Part shown: positions 9,729-18,368 of the stretch, in pieces | Position numbering within the stretch: the stretch's first letter is position 1 | How the letters are laid out: the number at the start of each line of letters is the position of its first letter | Source: Sulfurimicrobium sp031426915 | GTDB taxonomy: Bacteria > Pseudomonadota > Gammaproteobacteria > Burkholderiales > Sulfuricellaceae | Length of the DNA: 64,000 nt | NCBI GenBank assembly: GCA_031426915.1 | Contig: JASJPB010000004.1 | Span: 43,998 to 107,997 of the forward strand | Direction: 5' to 3' | Made by a program: the position numbers and the translations under genes | Notes under the pieces: generated by a model | The model's input: the letters and a program-made list of their open reading frames with translations, nothing else | Database searches by the model: none | Told to the model about the DNA's origin: nothing

Positions 9729-10409
9729 TCAGATGTACAGCGTCGGATCGGACATCCCTGCCTGCTCGAATCCGGCCTTGCGCAGACGGCAGGAATCGCA
9801 GCGCCCGCAGGCGGAGCCCCGGTCGTCCGCCTGGTAGCAGGACACGGTCAGGCCGTAGTCGACCCCGAGCGCCACACCCTGGCGGATGATATCGGCTTTG
9901 GACAGGCTGATCAGGGGTGCGTGTATGGAGATCGTGTTTCCCTCCAGCGCGGCCTTGGTGGCCAGATTGGCCATGTTCTGGAAAGCCGCGATGTACTCCG
10001 GCCGACAGTCGGGGTAACCCGAGTAATCCACGGCATTGGCGCCGATGAAAATATCCCCGCTTTCCAGCACCTCCGCCCAGGCAAGCGCCAGGGAAAGCAT
10101 GATGGTATTGCGCGCCGGGACATAAGTGACGGGGATACCCTCGGAGGGTGCGAGAGGAACGTCTATGCCCGCATCGGTCAGCGCTGAGCCGCCGAACAGG
10201 GTCAGATCGAGCTTTACCGTGCGTTGCGCCGCTGCGCCGAGCACCTGTGCCACCCGCTCCGCCGCTTGCAACTCGGAGCGGTGACGCTGGCCGTAATCCA
10301 GACTCAGGCAATAGCAGGCAAAGCCCTGACTGCGGGCAATCGCCAGTGTGGTGGCGGAATCCAGGCCGCCGGAGAGAAGCACCACGGCGTTTTTTGATTT
10401 CGCGGCCAT
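9729..10409 (-). CDS. queC: 7-cyano-7-deazaguanine synthase
   Basis: Converts 7-carboxy-7-deazaguanine to preQ0 with ATP and ammonia, in queuosine synthesis. The 226-residue protein has the ATP-binding loop LLSGGLDSATT at its start and a C-terminal zinc site CYQADDRGSACGRCDSC. The ATG at 10409 overlaps the queE stop codon by one base (TAATG), which decides the start against a longer upstream frame. queA and tgt, the later steps, are at 31.8-33.9 kb. Confidence 0.96.
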   Translation of the reverse strand: MAAKSKNAVVLLSGGLDSATTLAIARSQGFACYCLSLDYGQRHRSELQAAERVAQVLGAAAQRTVKLDLTLFGGSALTDAGIDVPLAPSEGIPVTYVPARNTIMLSLALAWAEVLESGDIFIGANAVDYSGYPDCRPEYIAAFQNMANLATKAALEGNTISIHAPLISLSKADIIRQGVALGVDYGLTVSCYQADDRGSACGRCDSCRLRKAGFEQAGMSDPTLYI

Positions 10410-11044
10410 TATTTCCCAGGCCCCTCGCCCCACAAAATCTTGTGCAGCTGGACCTGAAAACGCACATCGAGACGGTCGCGCAAGATCCACTCCGCCAACT
10501 GGGCGGGTTCCAGTTGTCCAGCCACCGGCGAGAACAGCACCGGGCATTTTTCGTCGAGCCGCCATTCCATTAGCTGCCGCTTCGCCCACTCATAATCCGC
10601 CGCATCGCACAGCACGAATTTGAGTTCGTCATGGGAAGTGAGAAGCTCCAGATTGGCCCAGCGATTTTTTTCTTCCTCGCCCGAACCCGGGGTCTTGATA
10701 TCCACGATGCGGGATACGCGCCGGTCCACTTGCCCGATGTCCAGCGCGCCGCTGGTTTCGAGGGAAACGGAATAGCCCGCATCACATAAGGCCGCCAGCA
10801 GGGTAAGACACGCTTTCTGAGCCAGCGGCTCCCCGCCGGTAACGGTCACGTAACGCGGATAGTAGGCCGCCACTTGCTGCAGGATAGCCGGAATTTCCAT
10901 CGCGCTTCCCGCGCTGAAGGCATAGGCGGTATCGCAATAGCCACAACGCAGCGGACAGCCTGTGAGGCGGACGAAAACGGTCGGCAGCCCGGCCCGACTG
11001 GTTTCGCCCTGCAGGGAGTAAAAAATCTCATTGACGCGCAGCAT
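10409..11044 (-). CDS. queE: 7-carboxy-7-deazaguanine synthase (radical SAM)
   Basis: Radical-SAM enzyme that rearranges 6-carboxytetrahydropterin to CDG. The cluster motif CPLRCGYC (CX3CX2C) is near residue 31, the N-terminal EIFYSLQGE signature and the SAM-binding TVTGGEPLAQ are present. The ATG at 11044 is preferred over a GTG one codon earlier. It follows cpoB by seven bases and is translationally coupled to queC. Confidence 0.95.
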   Translation of the reverse strand: MLRVNEIFYSLQGETSRAGLPTVFVRLTGCPLRCGYCDTAYAFSAGSAMEIPAILQQVAAYYPRYVTVTGGEPLAQKACLTLLAALCDAGYSVSLETSGALDIGQVDRRVSRIVDIKTPGSGEEEKNRWANLELLTSHDELKFVLCDAADYEWAKRQLMEWRLDEKCPVLFSPVAGQLEPAQLAEWILRDRLDVRFQVQLHKILWGEGPGK

Positions 11045-11051
11045 CACGCCC

Positions 11052-11897
11052 TTATTTCATGGCAGCGAGACGTTTCTTCGCCTTGTCCGCGGCATCGCTT
11101 ATGGGGAATTTCGCCACCAGCTCTTCCAGGGATTTTTTCGCTGCGTCCGTATCCCCCAGGTTCTGCTCGCAGGTAGCAATATTCAGCATCGCATCCGGCA
11201 CCTTGGGACTTTTGGGATACTGAGTGATCAGCGCCTGCTGGCTGGAAATGGCGGACTTGAAATCCTTGAGATTGAAGTGCGAATTGCCGATCCAGTACTG
11301 GGAGCTGGGCGCAAGCGGACTTTTCGGATAAATCTGGACGAAATCCTGAAATGCCGTCAGTGCACCCTGATAATTTCCCTGCTTGAACAGGTTGAAGGCC
11401 GCGTCGTAAGCCTTGCCCTCGGCCACCGGATCGGCCGCCTGCGCGGCAACCGCCACCGGAGCCACGACGGGCGCAGCCTTGCCCATAGGTTTCTTGTCCT
11501 TGCCTGACTTGGGAGGCTCCACTACCGGCACCATGGCAGGAGCCGAAGCCGCCTGTTCCAGCTGGCGCAGGCGGGTATCCAGGTCGACATACAGATCACG
11601 CTGGCGCTTCTGGGTGGTTTCGATGTCGTGGGCCTGCACTTCAAGCTGGCCACGCATCTTGCCCAGCTCGGCCTTGACGGCTTCCAGTTCGGAAATCGCG
11701 CCCATGCCCTGGCTGCGCTGGGCGTTTTCCGCGCTGGAGAGGCGCGCTTCGACAGACTTGAGCTTTTCCTGCAGCACTCCATTCTGCTGCTGCAAATCGC
11801 CAAGTTTCTTGTGCGCCTCCTCGTCGGTAAACAAACCCGCGTGACAAACCCCCGCCAACAGCAGGGCTGGCAACAAAGCGAGTCCGCGCACGATCAC
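11052..11897 (-). CDS. cpoB: cell division coordinator CpoB (YbgF)
   Basis: Periplasmic protein that links the Tol machine to peptidoglycan synthesis at the division site. The N-terminal signal peptide ends near GVCHAGLF, a coiled coil runs over roughly residues 25-115, a Pro/Ala linker follows, and the C-terminal 120 residues form tetratricopeptide repeats (YDAAFNLFKQGNYQGALTAF). The start is a GTG at 11897 that overlaps the pal stop codon as GTGA; a second GTG at 11891 is possible. 281 residues. Last gene of the tol-pal set. Confidence 0.93.
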   Translation of the reverse strand: MIVRGLALLPALLLAGVCHAGLFTDEEAHKKLGDLQQQNGVLQEKLKSVEARLSSAENAQRSQGMGAISELEAVKAELGKMRGQLEVQAHDIETTQKRQRDLYVDLDTRLRQLEQAASAPAMVPVVEPPKSGKDKKPMGKAAPVVAPVAVAAQAADPVAEGKAYDAAFNLFKQGNYQGALTAFQDFVQIYPKSPLAPSSQYWIGNSHFNLKDFKSAISSQQALITQYPKSPKVPDAMLNIATCEQNLGDTDAAKKSLEELVAKFPISDAADKAKKRLAAMK

Positions 11898-12418
11898 TCG
11901 CCCTGATAGATGATGTCGGTACGGCGGTTCTGAGCCCATGCGGATTCGTCATGGCCTTCGGACTTGGGTTTTTCCTCACCGAAACTGACGGTTTCCATCT
12001 GGCTGTCAGCCACACCCAGCACGCTCATCATCTTCTTCACGCTTTCGGCGCGCTTCTGACCCAGGGAAATGTTGTATTCGCGGCTGCCACGCTCGTCGCA
12101 ATTGCCCTGCACGAATGCCTTGGCCTTGCTGTTTTGCTTCAGATACTGGGCATGAGCCTCGATCAGGGTCTTGTATTCGTCCTTTACCGTGAAACTGTCG
12201 TAGTCATAGTAAACGCTGCGCTTGGAAAGAATATTGTTGGGATCCTTGAGGGGATCAGCCGCCACGATGGGCTTCTGCACACCCTTGGTATCCGCGCCAG
12301 CGGTCTGCTGACCCAGGCTCTTGTCTTCCACACCGGCGCTGGCCTGACCCTTGTCGCTGGTACTGGCACAAGCGGACAACAAACCCAACAACACGACACT
12401 CAACAACAGTTTGTTCAT
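11894..12418 (-). CDS. pal: peptidoglycan-associated lipoprotein
   Basis: Outer-membrane lipoprotein with lipobox LLSAC at residues 17-21 and a C-terminal OmpA-like domain that binds diaminopimelate (FVQGNCDERGSREYNISLGQ and RRTDI). It anchors the outer membrane to peptidoglycan and is pulled by TolA through TolB. GGAGAG lies before the ATG at 12418. 174 residues, the normal size, 18 bases after tolB. Confidence 0.97.
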   Translation of the reverse strand: MNKLLLSVVLLGLLSACASTSDKGQASAGVEDKSLGQQTAGADTKGVQKPIVAADPLKDPNNILSKRSVYYDYDSFTVKDEYKTLIEAHAQYLKQNSKAKAFVQGNCDERGSREYNISLGQKRAESVKKMMSVLGVADSQMETVSFGEEKPKSEGHDESAWAQNRRTDIIYQGE

Positions 12419-12436
12419 TTTTCTCTCCAAAAATTA

Positions 12437-13720
12437 TTACTGATTTTTTAACAAGGGGCCCCAGGCCGGCTCACGTACATCGCCCGCCTGAACTGAAAGC
12501 CGCTGTTTCACGCGTCCATCGCTGGAAACAGCCGCCAATACGCCGCGCCGACCAATCTCGGTCGCGTAAATAATCATCTTGCCATTGGGTGCAAAACTGG
12601 GCGATTCATCCTGAGGCGTGTCAGTCAGAACCTGCACCTGACCGCTGGCCAGGTCCTGCACCGCCACATGGAACTGCCCGCCGCTGCGCTGGACGAAAAC
12701 AAAACTCTTGCCGTCCGGGCTGAAGTGGGGCGAAACATTGTAACTACCCTCGAACGTCAGCCGTTGCGCAGCACCACCCACTGCCGGCATGCGGTAAATC
12801 TGCGCGCTGCCGCCACGGTCGGAAGTAAAAATAATCCATTTGCCATCGGGCGAAAAGTCCGGCTCGGTATCGATAATGGCATTGGCACTCCAGCGCTGCA
12901 AATTGCTGCCGTCCGCATTGACCAAGTATAGCTGGGAATTCCCGTCCTTGGTAAGCGTCAGCGCCAGCTTCCTGCCGTCCGGCGACCAGGCAGGGGCGCT
13001 GGCGCTGCCCTTGACGCTAACCAGTTCCTGGCGCGATCCGGTTTTGAGATTCTGCACGTAAACCACAGGCTTCTTCTTCTCGAACGACACATAAGCCAGC
13101 CTGTCGCCCTCCGGCGACCAGGCGGGCGACAGGATCGGCTCCCTGGAGGCCAGCACGGTCTGCGCACCGAAGCCATCGGCGTCCGCCACCTGGAGCTCGA
13201 AATTCTTGCCGCTCTTCACGATATAGGCGATCTGGGTGCTGAACACGCCCACGTCGCCGGTAAGCTTTTCGTAGATCACGTCGGCGATCTTGTGCGCGGT
13301 GGAGCGCAACTGGGCCGGGGCAATGGTGTAGCTGAAACCTGCCAGCTGGCTCTGCCTGACCACATCCAGCAGGCGAAAGCGCACGTCCACCTTGCCATCC
13401 GGCCTGGAAACCAGGCTGCCGATCACCAGCGCCTCGGCGCCACGGCCTTTCCAGTCCGGGTAACGCACCTCGGCCGGTTCATGAGGCTGCGGCTGCACTC
13501 CGCCCGGTTCCACCAGCTTGAACAGGCCGCTTCGGGCCAGATCTGCGCCTACCACATCGGTCAGGCTCTGCGGCAGCGCGTTTTCTGCGGCAAAGGGCAC
13601 GATCGCCACGGGAATCTGGTTTCCGGCACCGCCGGTGATTTCAATCGTCAAAGCCGCATGCAGCGGCATCGCCATCAGCAGCCAGACCGCCGCCAATAAT
13701 CCCTGGTACCACTGTTTCAT
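12437..13720 (-). CDS. tolB: Tol-Pal system protein TolB
   Basis: Periplasmic beta-propeller protein that passes between Pal and TolA. A signal peptide (cut after MPLHA) precedes the N-terminal domain, and repeated WSPDG/FSPDGK blades (for example SPAWSPEGDRLAYVS and PDFSPDGKWIIFTSDR) make up the six-bladed propeller. 427 residues, as expected. It lies three bases after tolA. Confidence 0.97.
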   Translation of the reverse strand: MKQWYQGLLAAVWLLMAMPLHAALTIEITGGAGNQIPVAIVPFAAENALPQSLTDVVGADLARSGLFKLVEPGGVQPQPHEPAEVRYPDWKGRGAEALVIGSLVSRPDGKVDVRFRLLDVVRQSQLAGFSYTIAPAQLRSTAHKIADVIYEKLTGDVGVFSTQIAYIVKSGKNFELQVADADGFGAQTVLASREPILSPAWSPEGDRLAYVSFEKKKPVVYVQNLKTGSRQELVSVKGSASAPAWSPDGRKLALTLTKDGNSQLYLVNADGSNLQRWSANAIIDTEPDFSPDGKWIIFTSDRGGSAQIYRMPAVGGAAQRLTFEGSYNVSPHFSPDGKSFVFVQRSGGQFHVAVQDLASGQVQVLTDTPQDESPSFAPNGKMIIYATEIGRRGVLAAVSSDGRVKQRLSVQAGDVREPAWGPLLKNQ

Positions 13721-13723
13721 GCC

Positions 13724-14512
13724 TTAATCCTCTTTCGGTTTAAATTCCAGATGCAATTCGCGGAACTGGTTGAACAGGCCGGGTTCCGGTGGCAACGGCA
13801 GCGGCTGCGACTTGTAGATGGCCCGCTCCACCGCGCTATCATAAGCGCTGGAACCGCTGCTGCGCACCAGTTTCAAATGCAGCACCTCGCCCGTGGGCAT
13901 CAAGGTCACGTCGAACTCGGCCTTGGGATTGCCTTGCAGCTCGGGCAGGACAATATTGCTCTTGATCTTGGCCTGGATGCGGCTCTTGTAGTCGCCCACC
14001 ATTTTCTGCGCCGCGGACTGCTGCGCCGCTGCCTGCGCCTGGCGCGCTGCCGCTGCTTCGGCTTGCGCCTTCTGCTCGCGCAGTTTCTCGACCTTCTCCT
14101 GCTGAAGCTTCTTTTCCTGCTCGCGCTTTTCCTGTTCCAGCTTGAGTTTCTCTTTTTGCTGTTTAAGTTCCTCTTCCTTGAGCTTTTTTTGCTCTTCCTC
14201 CTTGCGCTTCGCTTCCTTGGCCTTGAGCTCGATCTCGGCTTTATCCGGCTTGGCTTCAGGCGGTGGTTCGGGCTTCACCGCCTTGGGCTTGGGTTCCGGC
14301 TTCGGCTCTGGCCTGGGTTCCGGAGCAGGAGGGGGCGGAACGGGCTTTGCAGCCACATTCGGCAAACTGCTCCATAGCTCCACCTCTACCGCAGCAGGCT
14401 CCCTGTTCTGCCAACTCACGCCGAAAATCATCACTCCAAGGAACAAGGCATGCACCAGCAGCGCCAAGACGCCCGCTTTCCACTGGCCCGGTTCTTCCCG
14501 CTCGAAAACCAT
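13724..14512 (-). CDS. tolA: cell envelope integrity protein TolA
   Basis: Inner-membrane protein with a single N-terminal helix (about residues 14-33), a proline-rich stretch, a long charged helical domain of Lys/Glu/Ala repeats (about residues 70-165) and a compact C-terminal domain. At 262 residues it is shorter than the 421-residue Escherichia coli protein because the helical rod is shorter. The ATG at 14512 shares one base with the tolR stop (TGATG). Powered by TolQR. Confidence 0.93.
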   Translation of the reverse strand: MVFEREEPGQWKAGVLALLVHALFLGVMIFGVSWQNREPAAVEVELWSSLPNVAAKPVPPPPAPEPRPEPKPEPKPKAVKPEPPPEAKPDKAEIELKAKEAKRKEEEQKKLKEEELKQQKEKLKLEQEKREQEKKLQQEKVEKLREQKAQAEAAAARQAQAAAQQSAAQKMVGDYKSRIQAKIKSNIVLPELQGNPKAEFDVTLMPTGEVLHLKLVRSSGSSAYDSAVERAIYKSQPLPLPPEPGLFNQFRELHLEFKPKED

Positions 14513-14931
14513 CAACTTGCCTTGGGCTTCGCCAGCAGACCGATTTTCTTGACCTGGTTCTGTTGCAAAATATCCATGACCTTCAATACTTCTTCATAAC
14601 GCACGTTCTTGTCCGCAGCGATCACCACCGACTGCTCCGGATTTTTCGCCTGTTTTTCCTTTACGGCCAGCACCAGTTCATCCGGGCTCACCGCCTCGGA
14701 TTTATTGGCGCCGCTTAAATCGCGCAGCAGCAGCTTGCCCTTTTCCTTGATGGAAATTTCCAGCGGTGCCATTGGCGGCTTCAAGGACTGACCCACCTGG
14801 GGCAGCTCGATCTGGCCCGGATTAACCAGCGGCGCGGTAATCATGAAAATGATCAGCAGCACCAGCATCACGTCGATATAGGGCACGACATTGATCTGGT
14901 TCATCAACTTGCGCTGGCGGCGTAAACTCAT
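14512..14931 (-). CDS. tolR: Tol-Pal system protein TolR
   Basis: ExbD/TolR family protein, 139 residues, with one N-terminal membrane helix (VVPYIDVMLVLLIIFMITAP) that contains the proton-conducting aspartate. The periplasmic domain follows. It forms the proton channel with TolQ. The start overlaps the tolQ stop by four bases (ATGA). Confidence 0.97.
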   Translation of the reverse strand: MSLRRQRKLMNQINVVPYIDVMLVLLIIFMITAPLVNPGQIELPQVGQSLKPPMAPLEISIKEKGKLLLRDLSGANKSEAVSPDELVLAVKEKQAKNPEQSVVIAADKNVRYEEVLKVMDILQQNQVKKIGLLAKPKAS

Positions 14932-15599
14932 TTGGCTTGCCGCTGCAGGATGTTGGAAAACTCTTCCATGAAACTGTCGAAACGCGTCGCCAGGCGGTCA
15001 ATTTCCGAACTGTAGCGGTTATAGGCAATTACCGCGGGAATCGCCGCGAACAGCCCCATGGCGGTGGCGATCAGGGCTTCGGCGATGCCCGGCGCAACAT
15101 GGGCCAGCGTCGCCTGCCCCACGCTGGAAAGACTGCGGAAGGCGTTCATGATGCCCCACACCGTGCCGAACAGGCCGACATAGGGACTCACCGAACCCAC
15201 CGTGGCCAGGAAAGGCAGGTGCGCTTCGAGCAGGTCCAGTTCGCGGTGGTAAGCGGCGCGCATGGCGCGGCGCGTGCTCTCCATGACCACGCTGACATCC
15301 ACACCGGGCTGCTTGCGCTGCTTGAGGAACTCCTTGAACCCGCCCTCGAAAATGCATTCCATGCCGCTTACCTCGCGGCTGGAAACTTTCTGGAACAGGG
15401 TGGCAAGGTCCACGCCGCCCCAGAAATCGCGCTCGAACTTGTCCGTCATCTGCTTCGCCACGTTGATGGCGAACATCTTGCGGAAGATGTACCACCACGA
15501 CATCATGGAAGCCAGCAACAGCCCCAGCATCACCAGTTGTACCACTATGCTGGCGTTGGTGATGAGGCTCAGAAAAGATAAATCCTGCGTTACGTTCAC
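14928..15599 (-). CDS. tolQ: Tol-Pal system protein TolQ
   Basis: MotA/TolQ/ExbB family proton channel subunit, 223 residues with three membrane helices. The conserved VGLFGTVWGIMNAF and AEALIATAMGLFAAIPAV segments are present. It overlaps tolR by four bases and ybgC by four bases, so the ybgC-tolQRAB-pal-cpoB genes form one tightly packed operon. Confidence 0.97.
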   Translation of the reverse strand: MNVTQDLSFLSLITNASIVVQLVMLGLLLASMMSWWYIFRKMFAINVAKQMTDKFERDFWGGVDLATLFQKVSSREVSGMECIFEGGFKEFLKQRKQPGVDVSVVMESTRRAMRAAYHRELDLLEAHLPFLATVGSVSPYVGLFGTVWGIMNAFRSLSSVGQATLAHVAPGIAEALIATAMGLFAAIPAVIAYNRYSSEIDRLATRFDSFMEEFSNILQRQAK

Positions 15600-16000
15600 G
15601 TTCTAATTCCCATTTTTTCCCGGATTATCGCCGGAATTTCCATTGGTTTAAATGACGAATGGTTCACACACACTATTTTAACCTTGGCATGTGTCAAGAT
15701 TTCGTTGTTCCGCTCCACTGCCTGGGCGAATTCGATCCAGCTGCGGCCCGTGGCATGCACGCTCACCGTCACCCGCAGCAGGTCGTCGAACACCGCGGGG
15801 CGCAGGTAAGTGATATGCACGTCGCGCACCACGAAGATGAGTCCGTGCTCCCGCACCAGCTCGCTCTGCTCGAAGCCATGGGCCCGCAGCCATTCGGTGC
15901 GGGCACGCTCCAGGTACTTGAGGTAGTTGGCGTAGTACACCACGCCGCCGGAATCGGTGTCCTCGTAATACACCCGTACCGGCCAGGAAAAATCACTCAT
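15596..16000 (-). CDS. ybgC: acyl-CoA thioester hydrolase YbgC
   Basis: Hot-dog fold thioesterase of 134 residues. The catalytic aspartate is in YYEDTDSGGVVYYANYL, the family signature, followed by FERAR-like LERARTEWLR. The ATG at 16000 overlaps the ruvB 3' end by eight bases; the longer frame upstream lies inside ruvB. Its placement ahead of tolQ is conserved in proteobacteria. Confidence 0.95.
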   Translation of the reverse strand: MSDFSWPVRVYYEDTDSGGVVYYANYLKYLERARTEWLRAHGFEQSELVREHGLIFVVRDVHITYLRPAVFDDLLRVTVSVHATGRSWIEFAQAVERNNEILTHAKVKIVCVNHSSFKPMEIPAIIREKMGIRT

Positions 16001-17048
16001 TCCACAACTCGCCGTTACGTCCATTGTCGGGACGCTTGAGCCCGAAATGCTGGTAGGCGCTCGGCGTCGCCACCCGGCCGCGCGGGGTGCGCATCAGGTA
16101 GCCCTGCTGGATCAGGTAAGGCTCCAGCACGTCCTCGATGGTGTCGCGCTCCTCGCCAATCGCCGCCGCCAGATTATCCACTCCCACTGGGCCGCCGCCG
16201 AATTTTTCCAATACCGCCAGCAGCAGCACCCGGTCCATCATGTCCAGCCCCAGGGAATCCACGTCCAGCATGGTCAACGCGGCATCCGCCACTTCCCGGT
16301 TGACGTGACCGCTGGCCTTCACCTCGGCGAAATCCCGCACCCGGCGCAGCAACCGGTTGGCAATGCGCGGCGTGCCGCGCGAACGGCGCGCAATTTCGAA
16401 CGCGCCCTCCTCGGACAGTTCCACCTTCACCAGCCGCGCCGAGCGCGTGACGATGCGTTTCAATTCTTCATGGGTGTAGAACTCCAGCCGCGCCACGATA
16501 CCGAAACGGTCGCGCAGCGGATTGGTCAGCATGCCGGCGCGGGTGGTGGCGCCCACCAGCGTGAAAGGCGGCAGTTCCAGCTTAACCGAGCGCGCCGCCG
16601 GACCCTCGCCGATCATGATGTCGAGCTGGTAATCCTCCAGCGCAGGGTAAAGAATTTCCTCCACCACCGGCGAAAGGCGATGGATTTCGTCGATGAACAG
16701 CACGTCGTTGGGTTCGAGATTGGTCAGCAGCGCCGCCAGGTCGCCCGGCCGCTCCAGCACCGGGCCAGAGGTCGAGCGCAGGTTGACGCCCATTTCGCGC
16801 GCGATGATGTGCGCCAGCGTGGTCTTGCCCAGCCCCGGCGGGCCGAACAGCAGCACATGGTCGAGTGCCTCGGCGCGCATCCGCGCCGCCTGGATGAAAA
16901 TCTCCAGCTGGCCGCGCGCCTTTTCCTGCCCCACGTATTCATCCAGCAACTTGGGGCGCAGCGCCCGCTCCAGGGCTTCTTCCTGGGGCGAAGCATGGGA
17001 GGGGGAAATCAGGCGGTTGGCCGCCTTGAGGTTATCGGTTTCGATCAT
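15993..17048 (-). CDS. ruvB: Holliday junction ATP-dependent helicase RuvB
   Basis: AAA+ motor that drives branch migration with RuvA. Walker A GPPGLGKTTLA, Walker B LFIDEIHRLS, sensor residues in GATTRAGML and the C-terminal winged-helix domain (GPVGVDNLAAAIGE) are present; 351 residues. Unusually it is separated from ruvA by a hicAB pair, and a copy of its first codons remains at the ruvA stop (see 17746-17790). No strong ribosome-binding site is seen before the ATG at 17048. Confidence 0.97.
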   Translation of the reverse strand: MIETDNLKAANRLISPSHASPQEEALERALRPKLLDEYVGQEKARGQLEIFIQAARMRAEALDHVLLFGPPGLGKTTLAHIIAREMGVNLRSTSGPVLERPGDLAALLTNLEPNDVLFIDEIHRLSPVVEEILYPALEDYQLDIMIGEGPAARSVKLELPPFTLVGATTRAGMLTNPLRDRFGIVARLEFYTHEELKRIVTRSARLVKVELSEEGAFEIARRSRGTPRIANRLLRRVRDFAEVKASGHVNREVADAALTMLDVDSLGLDMMDRVLLLAVLEKFGGGPVGVDNLAAAIGEERDTIEDVLEPYLIQQGYLMRTPRGRVATPSAYQHFGLKRPDNGRNGELWNE

Positions 17049-17093
17049 GCGAAAACCGGATCAAGGCGTGCAACAACAGCATTGAAACGCAAT

Positions 17094-17423
17094 TCAGCTC
17101 GCATGCGCCAACACTTCCGCCGCCCACTGGTTAAGACTCTTGCCATGCGCCTTGGCAGCGACAAGGGCTGCGGCGTGCACTTCCGGCGGTACGCGCAGCA
17201 TGAGCTTGCCGGAAGCGGGTTTTTCAGGTGTTTTGTTTTCCTGCTTGCACACTTCGATATAGTGGTCGATTGCCGCATGAAAATCAGCTGTCAATTCGGC
17301 CACCGTTTCGCCGTGGAATCCAATGATGTCGCGTACGCCAAGCACACGTCCGACAAAAATATTGTCGCGGGGATCGAATTCGACACGAGCGGTATAGTTC
17401 TTGTAGGTCATGACGTTATTCAT
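17094..17423 (-). CDS. hicB: HicB-type antitoxin
   Basis: A 109-residue protein with the HicB partial RNase H-like fold (YTARVEFDPRDNIFVGRV, IIGFHGETVAEL) followed by a C-terminal ribbon-helix-helix DNA-binding segment (GKLMLRVPPEVHAAALVAA). It neutralises HicA and probably represses the pair. It overlaps the hicA stop by four bases. Inserted between ruvA and ruvB. Confidence 0.9.
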   Translation of the reverse strand: MNNVMTYKNYTARVEFDPRDNIFVGRVLGVRDIIGFHGETVAELTADFHAAIDHYIEVCKQENKTPEKPASGKLMLRVPPEVHAAALVAAKAHGKSLNQWAAEVLAHAS

Positions 17424-17674
17424 GGCTTGAACTCCTGTTTCTCCAGAAACTCCCTGGCGTTTTCCACCTGATATTTTTTTGCTTCCTTGCCGGGGTGCGG
17501 ACGGTGGAAGTGGACACGATCATCATTCAATTCGATGGCAATACGCGAGCCATCGCCCTCAATCACCTTCGCTCCCAAGGCAACGAATAACGCCTCGATG
17601 TCCGCGAAAACAATATTGGCGCAGGTCGGCCTGGCGAAAATCGCTTCAAGCGTTTTGCGATGTTTTGCTTTCAT
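17420..17674 (-). CDS. hicA: HicA-type mRNA interferase toxin
   Basis: An 84-residue dsRNA-binding-fold protein. The sequence GDGSRIAIELNDDRVHFHRPHP contains the conserved catalytic histidine region of HicA (GSR and HxP), and KYQVENAREFLE matches the C-terminal helix. Toxin-first order and a four-base overlap with the antitoxin gene are typical. The presumed promoter lies between 17675 and 17745. Confidence 0.9.
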   Translation of the reverse strand: MKAKHRKTLEAIFARPTCANIVFADIEALFVALGAKVIEGDGSRIAIELNDDRVHFHRPHPGKEAKKYQVENAREFLEKQEFKP

Positions 17675-17745
17675 TCAGGAAAATGCTAGCGCAAAACGCA
17701 ATCACATGCAATCGTTTTGTGATAGCTTATGCCATGCAGGCTTCT

Positions 17746-17790
17746 TGAAGGGATCAAATCAGGAGGCTTGATACTGCCGGTTTCGATCAT
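17746..17790 (-). pseudogene. relic of the ruvB 5' end at the ruvA stop codon
   Basis: An ATG at 17790 overlaps the ruvA stop as ATGA and reads MIETGSIKPPDLI, while the intact ruvB starts MIETDNLKAANRLI. The first 13 bases are identical (ATGATCGAAACCG). This is where ruvB would start in an undisturbed ruvAB operon. The frame runs on about 45 codons without further RuvB similarity. It looks like the scar of the hicAB insertion. Confidence 0.6.
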
Positions 17791-18368
17791 GCCCTGGACA
17801 ATAATTTCAGCGCCTGACGAATGCCATCCGTCACGCCGGCGTCGGCCGGGAGCTGCTTCACCGCCCAACTAGCCTCCTTGTCATTATAGCCCAGCGCCTG
17901 CAGAGCATTGAGGACGTCGCTGCTGCCCGCCGCGACGCTCGACAGCGGTAACCCGGAAACCGTAATCCCTTCCAGCTTGTCTTTGAGTTCCAGCAGCAGG
18001 CGTTCGGCGGTTTTCTTGCCGATGCCGGGAATTTTGGTCAGCCGCCCCACGTCCTGGGCGACCACGGCCTGGGCCAGTTCACCCACACTCATGCCGCTGA
18101 GGATGGTCAGCGCCAGCTTGGCGCCAACGCCGGTGATCTTGAGCAAACGGCGGAAAGTCTGGCGCTCTTCATCGCTGGCAAAGCCGTACAGCAGGTGCGC
18201 GTCCTCGCGCACGATCAACTGGGTATGCAGCGTCACGCTCTCGCCCAGCGCGGGGAGGTTGTAGAAGGTGCTCATCGGCACGTCCACCTCGTAGCCCACG
18301 CCCTGCACATCGAGCAGAATTTGCGGCGGGTGTTTTTCCAGCAGCTTGCCGCTTAACCTTCCGATCAC
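17787..18368 (-). CDS. ruvA: Holliday junction DNA helicase subunit RuvA
   Basis: Tetrameric Holliday-junction binding protein that loads RuvB. The 193-residue protein has the N-terminal OB fold (IGRLSGKLLEK), the two helix-hairpin-helix motifs (LKITGVGAKLALTILSG, LTKIPGIGKKTAERLLLEL) and the C-terminal RuvB-binding domain (ALQALGYNDKEA). The start is a GTG at 18368 overlapping the ruvC stop as GTGA; the family always begins at this IGR motif. Confidence 0.96.
   Translation of the reverse strand: MIGRLSGKLLEKHPPQILLDVQGVGYEVDVPMSTFYNLPALGESVTLHTQLIVREDAHLLYGFASDEERQTFRRLLKITGVGAKLALTILSGMSVGELAQAVVAQDVGRLTKIPGIGKKTAERLLLELKDKLEGITVSGLPLSSVAAGSSDVLNALQALGYNDKEASWAVKQLPADAGVTDGIRQALKLLSRA

Noticed and set aside
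16047..17471. 474-residue open frame antisense to ruvB and hicB
   Set aside because: Runs across real genes on the minus strand with His/Gln/Arg-rich low-sense composition.
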